Of a stretch of 9,088 bases of DNA, positions 6,711-9,088 are shown one piece after another. Position 1 is the first letter of the stretch. Each line of letters begins with the position of its first letter. The DNA is from an uncultured Clostridia bacterium (GTDB lineage: Bacteria > Bacillota > Clostridia > TANB77 > CAG-508). A program made the translations under genes and the position numbers. The notes under the pieces were generated by a model. It was not told the DNA's origin. It saw nothing but the letters and a program-made list of their open reading frames with translations, and ran no database searches. Where the stretch lies: positions 1 through 9,088 of the forward strand of contig CALXVO010000047.1 in the NCBI GenBank assembly GCA_944392065.1, written 5' to 3'.

Positions 6711-6743
6711 ACCCACTCAAAATCTGTGATTTTGTTAGTGGGT
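6711..6743. repeat. Bulged palindrome of the same design as the 34-67 hairpin
   Basis: Outer arms ACCCACT/AGTGGGT and inner arms CAAAATC/GATTTTG surround a TGT loop, with two unpaired T bases (6735-6736) on the 3' side. Arm lengths (7 and 7), loop length (3) and bulge position match the hairpin at 34-67, while the outer arms are unrelated in sequence. AGGTTCT occurs on both sides as a direct repeat (6699-6705 and 6745-6751). The hairpin lies in the middle of the candidate small RNA. Confidence 0.7.
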
Positions 6744-6836
6744 CAGGTTCTTATTTCCGTTTCAAATGTAGTTATAGCAATATATCGCAAGAATTGTATG
6801 CACAAGTTGGCAATTTTTGCTACAACTGTTGTTTAT

Positions 6837-6865
6837 AATTTAACATAAGTCTATAGAATTTGCAA
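6837..6865 (-). promoter_or_regulatory. Predicted promoter of the candidate small RNA
   Basis: The minus strand has TTGCAA (6860-6865), 17 bases, then TAAATT (6837-6842) with TGT just before it. Transcription would start near 6830. It begins only 15 bases after the stop of the 6881-7291 gene, so it provides transcription separate from that operon. Confidence 0.55.
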
Positions 6866-6880
6866 TATGTATAAATGATT

Positions 6881-7291
6881 TTATTTTACTAAATTTAAAT
6901 CTCCATTAATTACTATTGGAGAAAATCCTGATATTTCATCATATAGCATTCCCTCTGGAATATCATTATATAAGTAAATTTTCTTGTTTTTCATAAAAGC
7001 TTCATATATTTCAATAAATGTAGCTCCTCCAATATAATTCTTCTTTCCATTCTTATCAAAATTTAATGTTAATACTGCATCCATTCCAGCAATTCTTTCT
7101 TCACTCATTCTAAACATTCTTGCCTTAAATTCTGCATGCTCTTTTTGTCCTAAATTCCAACTTTTCTTTTCTGCATCTGGCTCATAATATGAATTTGGTA
7201 ATTCTACTATATGCCCCATTTCTTCTAATTTTTCTTTTATTGGCGCTATATCCTTATAAAATGCTTTGCTACAAATAATTAATATTTTCAT
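6881..7291 (-). CDS. Nucleoside 2-deoxyribosyltransferase-like protein of unknown function
   Basis: A 136-residue soluble protein with a Rossmann-like start (MKILIICSKAFY) and features of the nucleoside 2-deoxyribosyltransferase-like superfamily. DAVLTLN (71-77) resembles the strand with the conserved Asp. GGATFIEIYEAFMKNKKIYLY (88-108) resembles the signature whose Glu is the nucleophile in true transferases, here possibly Glu94. The middle (HAEFKARMFRMSEERI, 52-67) is a likely helix. Whether it acts on nucleosides cannot be told; many relatives are uncharacterised. It starts two bases after the stop of the dehydrogenase gene, and its GGAGG is formed by that gene's last Gly codons, so translation is probably coupled. 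It appears to be the last gene of the operon. Confidence 0.8.
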   Translation of the reverse strand: MKILIICSKAFYKDIAPIKEKLEEMGHIVELPNSYYEPDAEKKSWNLGQKEHAEFKARMFRMSEERIAGMDAVLTLNFDKNGKKNYIGGATFIEIYEAFMKNKKIYLYNDIPEGMLYDEISGFSPIVINGDLNLVK

Positions 7292-7293
7292 TT

Positions 7294-8028
7294 TTAATAA
7301 CCTCCATCCACTTTTATTATTTCATCATTTATAAAATCAGCATCATCACTTGCTAAAAATGTAACTACTTTTGCAATTTCACTTGGTTCTGCAAATCTTT
7401 TCTTGTAAATTTTATTAGTTTCTTCTTCAATTAAATCTTTAGGAAGTTCTTTGTTCATATCTGTATTTACCCAACCTGGTGCTACACAATTCACATTTAT
7501 GTATGGTGCAAATTGAATTGCTAAATTATGAGTCAAATTAATTAATCCTGCTTTTGATGCATCGTAATCTATACTCGTTGGAAAAAATGCATTTATTCCA
7601 TTGGTACTTGATATATTAATTATTCTTCCATATTTATTTTTTAGCATTTCATTTCCAACATACTTACTTACAATAAATGGTGCTATCAAATTCACACTTA
7701 ATGTTCTTTTCCAATCTTCTACTGTTCTATCTTCAAATTCTTTATCAATAGCAATACCAGCATTATTTACAAGCACATCTATTCTTCCAAATTTATTTAT
7801 AATAGTATCTATCATTTTTTGCACTTCATTTTCATCGCTAACATCTGCTCGAATTATCAATGCTTTAATATGGTACTTCTTTTCTAATCTTTCTTTTAAT
7901 TCTTTTGCTTGACTATCTTCTTTTATATAATTTATAACCACATTATACCCTTTTCGAGCAAAATCCGTAACTATAGCTCTTCCTATTCCTCTCGAACTCC
8001 CTGTAACCAGTACAACCTTACTTTCCAT
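7294..8028 (-). CDS. Short-chain dehydrogenase/reductase, FabG-like
   Basis: A 244-residue NAD(P)-dependent oxidoreductase of the classical SDR family. The cofactor loop is TGSSRGIG (9-16), with Asn33 after the second strand; Arg13 in the loop is compatible with NADP. Other family marks are DVS (62-64), NNAG (88-91), the catalytic set Asn113, Ser141, Tyr155 and Lys159 (YDASK), and the PGWVNTDM segment. The C-terminal KVDGGY is typical. By sequence it looks like 3-oxoacyl-ACP reductase, but it lies with an HD-like hydrolase, a metallo-hydrolase and a deoxyribosyltransferase-like gene rather than with fatty-acid genes, so a sugar or nucleoside-derived substrate is as likely. The start at ATG 8028 follows AAGGAGGA with eight bases of spacing, 13 bases after the preceding stop. 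Confidence 0.93.
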   Translation of the reverse strand: MESKVVLVTGSSRGIGRAIVTDFARKGYNVVINYIKEDSQAKELKERLEKKYHIKALIIRADVSDENEVQKMIDTIINKFGRIDVLVNNAGIAIDKEFEDRTVEDWKRTLSVNLIAPFIVSKYVGNEMLKNKYGRIINISSTNGINAFFPTSIDYDASKAGLINLTHNLAIQFAPYINVNCVAPGWVNTDMNKELPKDLIEEETNKIYKKRFAEPSEIAKVVTFLASDDADFINDEIIKVDGGY

Positions 8029-8041
8029 AGATTCTTCCTCC

Positions 8042-8767
8042 TTATATTTCTAATATTTCACCATCATCAGGGAACTTCACACTATTGATTCCTTTGGTAG
8101 AATAATCTGCTCTATGAATAGCATAAAATTTACAATTTGGATATTTTTTATATAATTCCTTATAATCTTCTAGTCCCATATGCATATCTGTTGTCTTTAA
8201 TCCTGTTACATCAGAAAGCATATAGTTTGATGTGTTACACATTCTATAATAATTATCGCATAAACTTGTATCACATGCATATGATATTTTTTTATCTTCT
8301 TTTTCCAATACATATCCATTAATTGGTAGACATTCTCCATGTTTTAATGATAGTGCTGTTATCTTAAATTTATTTGTACAATATTCTTCTTCATTGCATA
8401 GCTCTACAAATTCTATATTATATTTTTCTTCAATATTATCATATTTATGTTCATCACCATCGCTATGCGTAAAATTCATTAATTCTATAATTTTTTTCTT
8501 TACTCCTATTGGACCTATAATAGTAAGTTTATTTTCTATTTCTTTCCTTATGCCTCTGCCAATTAACAAATTAGGAATATCTAAAAAATGATCTGCATGA
8601 AAATGTGATATTACTAAATACTTAATTGTTTTTGTATAAATTTTTAACCTTTCTATCTGTTTTATAGTTCCCATACCTATATCAAATAGGATGTCATCGA
8701 CTAATACACTTGTGTTACATCTAGTTATACATCCCATCGTGCCTGTTCCTACAAAAGTTATTTTCAT
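8042..8767 (-). CDS. Metallo-beta-lactamase-fold hydrolase, RNase Z-like subgroup
   Basis: A 241-residue metal-dependent hydrolase. The N-terminus MKITFVGTGTMG is typical of MBL proteins related to RNase Z and phosphodiesterases. The metal-binding set appears complete: HFHADH gives His55, His57, Asp59 and His60, with His143 (LKHGE), Asp166 (CDTS) and His218 (AIHRADYS) as the remaining expected ligands. HMGLEDYKELYKKYP resembles the late helix block of this group. The protein is shorter than RNase Z of about 300 residues and the exosite arm is not obvious, so a small-molecule or nucleotide phosphodiester substrate is more likely than tRNA precursors; this is inference. The ATG is 11 bases after GGAG, slightly long spacing. 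It sits between the HD-like gene and the SDR gene in one transcription direction. Confidence 0.9.
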   Translation of the reverse strand: MKITFVGTGTMGCITRCNTSVLVDDILFDIGMGTIKQIERLKIYTKTIKYLVISHFHADHFLDIPNLLIGRGIRKEIENKLTIIGPIGVKKKIIELMNFTHSDGDEHKYDNIEEKYNIEFVELCNEEEYCTNKFKITALSLKHGECLPINGYVLEKEDKKISYACDTSLCDNYYRMCNTSNYMLSDVTGLKTTDMHMGLEDYKELYKKYPNCKFYAIHRADYSTKGINSVKFPDDGEILEI

Positions 8768-8816
8768 CTATTTCTCAACTCCTTATTTTATACTCATTAC
8801 ATATTTTATTATTTTT

Positions 8817-9088
8817 TTAAATTTCATATTCTTTCAATTTCTCTATATATTCTTTAATACTTATGTCATTTATATCTTTTGGATTTAAGGTGCAATGCTC
8901 CATAATCTGTTTTTCTATTTCTAAAGAACATTCAATTAAATGATTTGCTTTTTCTTCATTAGACCATACTGATAATGGTTTATTTTTGTATCTTACTTTT
9001 GCATCTTCTAGTCTTTCTTTTATACTTACAACTCCATCTGGTGCAACTCTTTGGTCACAATAAGCACAAATTTTTCTTTCATAAGAAT
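8817..9088 (-). CDS. HD-domain-like hydrolase, C-terminal 89 residues (partial)
   Basis: An open frame runs in from the window edge to a TAA at 8817-8819. The visible start, KICAYCDQRVAPDGVVSIKERLEDAKVRY, matches the region after the last Asp helix in HD-superfamily phosphohydrolases, where relatives read roughly IVYYADKRV-HD-IVSLEERF. It is followed by a helical stretch rich in Glu and Lys that ends IEKLKEYEI. The HD motif itself would lie beyond the window. CAYC adds two cysteines that I do not associate with the family. Nucleotide phosphate hydrolysis is a common role of such proteins, but the substrate is unknown. The next gene starts 49 bases downstream in the same direction. Confidence 0.75.
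   Translation of the reverse strand, partial: SYERKICAYCDQRVAPDGVVSIKERLEDAKVRYKNKPLSVWSNEEKANHLIECSLEIEKQIMEHCTLNPKDINDISIKEYIEKLKEYEI

Larger units (their letters stand above)
6593..6832 (-). ncRNA. Candidate structured small RNA of about 240 nt, family not recognised
   Basis: This stretch has a promoter at one end and a strong terminator at the other, with no credible coding frame. The 5' end (6827-6834, AAACAACA on the RNA) can pair with TGTTGTTT from 6691-6698. That closing stem encloses hairpin A (GTTGTAGCAA from 6817-6826 with TTGCTATAAC from 6771-6780, one G-U) and hairpin B (6711-6743). Together they make a three-way junction. Downstream are two smaller hairpins (6668-6689 and 6647-6665) and then the terminator. 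I compared it from memory with tmRNA, RNase P RNA, SRP RNA, T-box and common riboswitch motifs and saw no match. 6S RNA cannot be excluded. It could also be a long 3' untranslated region of the operon upstream. The pairing is seen; the RNA itself is inferred. Confidence 0.5.

Noticed and set aside
6593..6832. Riboswitch or T-box leader for sdaA
   Set aside because: No T-box (TGGNACCGCG-type) or known riboswitch core was found, and sdaA has a separate promoter after the terminator.
7601..7912. Plus-strand frame of 103 codons opposite the SDR gene
   Set aside because: It is the antisense shadow of a well-conserved SDR core. Its translation is a low-complexity hydrophobic and serine-rich sequence.
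8691..8888. Plus-strand hydrophobic frame of 65 codons across the MBL start
   Set aside because: It covers the start of a clear gene and an AT-rich spacer. The phenylalanine- and isoleucine-rich translation is what A/T runs produce by chance.

Overview
This is an AT-rich window in which every supported gene lies on the minus strand. The family types suggest a low-GC anaerobic Firmicute, most likely of the Clostridia. The evidence is a murB-yvcK pair, a single-chain iron-sulfur L-serine dehydratase, strong GGAGG ribosome binding sites, a TTG start on murB, and nearly no G+C-rich codons. The species cannot be named from the sequence.

Read in the direction of transcription (high to low coordinates), the window opens with the 3' end of an HD-domain-like hydrolase (8817-9088). 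Three closely packed genes follow: a metallo-beta-lactamase-fold hydrolase (8042-8767), a short-chain dehydrogenase/reductase (7294-8028) and a small Rossmann-like protein resembling nucleoside 2-deoxyribosyltransferases (6881-7291). The gaps are 49, 13 and 2 bases, so these look like one transcription unit. All four encode small soluble enzymes. Their joint pathway is unknown and the set is the best candidate for an undescribed system here.

Next is a gene-free stretch of about 560 bases (6318-6880). Its upper half has the layout of a stand-alone structured RNA of about 240 nt on the minus strand: promoter TTGCAA-17-TAAATT at 6837-6865, mutually compatible stems forming a three-way junction, and a 10-bp intrinsic terminator with a U run at 6593-6624. 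I cannot assign it to a family. Its lower half holds palindromes and a second promoter with the same two hexamers and spacing, which serves the L-serine dehydratase gene (5088-6317). A tRNA-Ser(GGA) gene follows 11 bases after that gene's stop codon, and then a terminator.

The last unit is murB (peptidoglycan precursor synthesis), a membrane-anchored YvcK-like protein and a glycogen debranching enzyme (amylo-alpha-1,6-glucosidase). The YvcK-like protein has an altered substrate-loop motif and a lysine-rich tail. The debranching enzyme gene is split by a one-base frameshift near 1043-1047; with one base removed it would encode 675 residues. Two tandem bulged hairpins (4-67) follow its stop codon. 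A third hairpin of the same design lies inside the candidate RNA gene.
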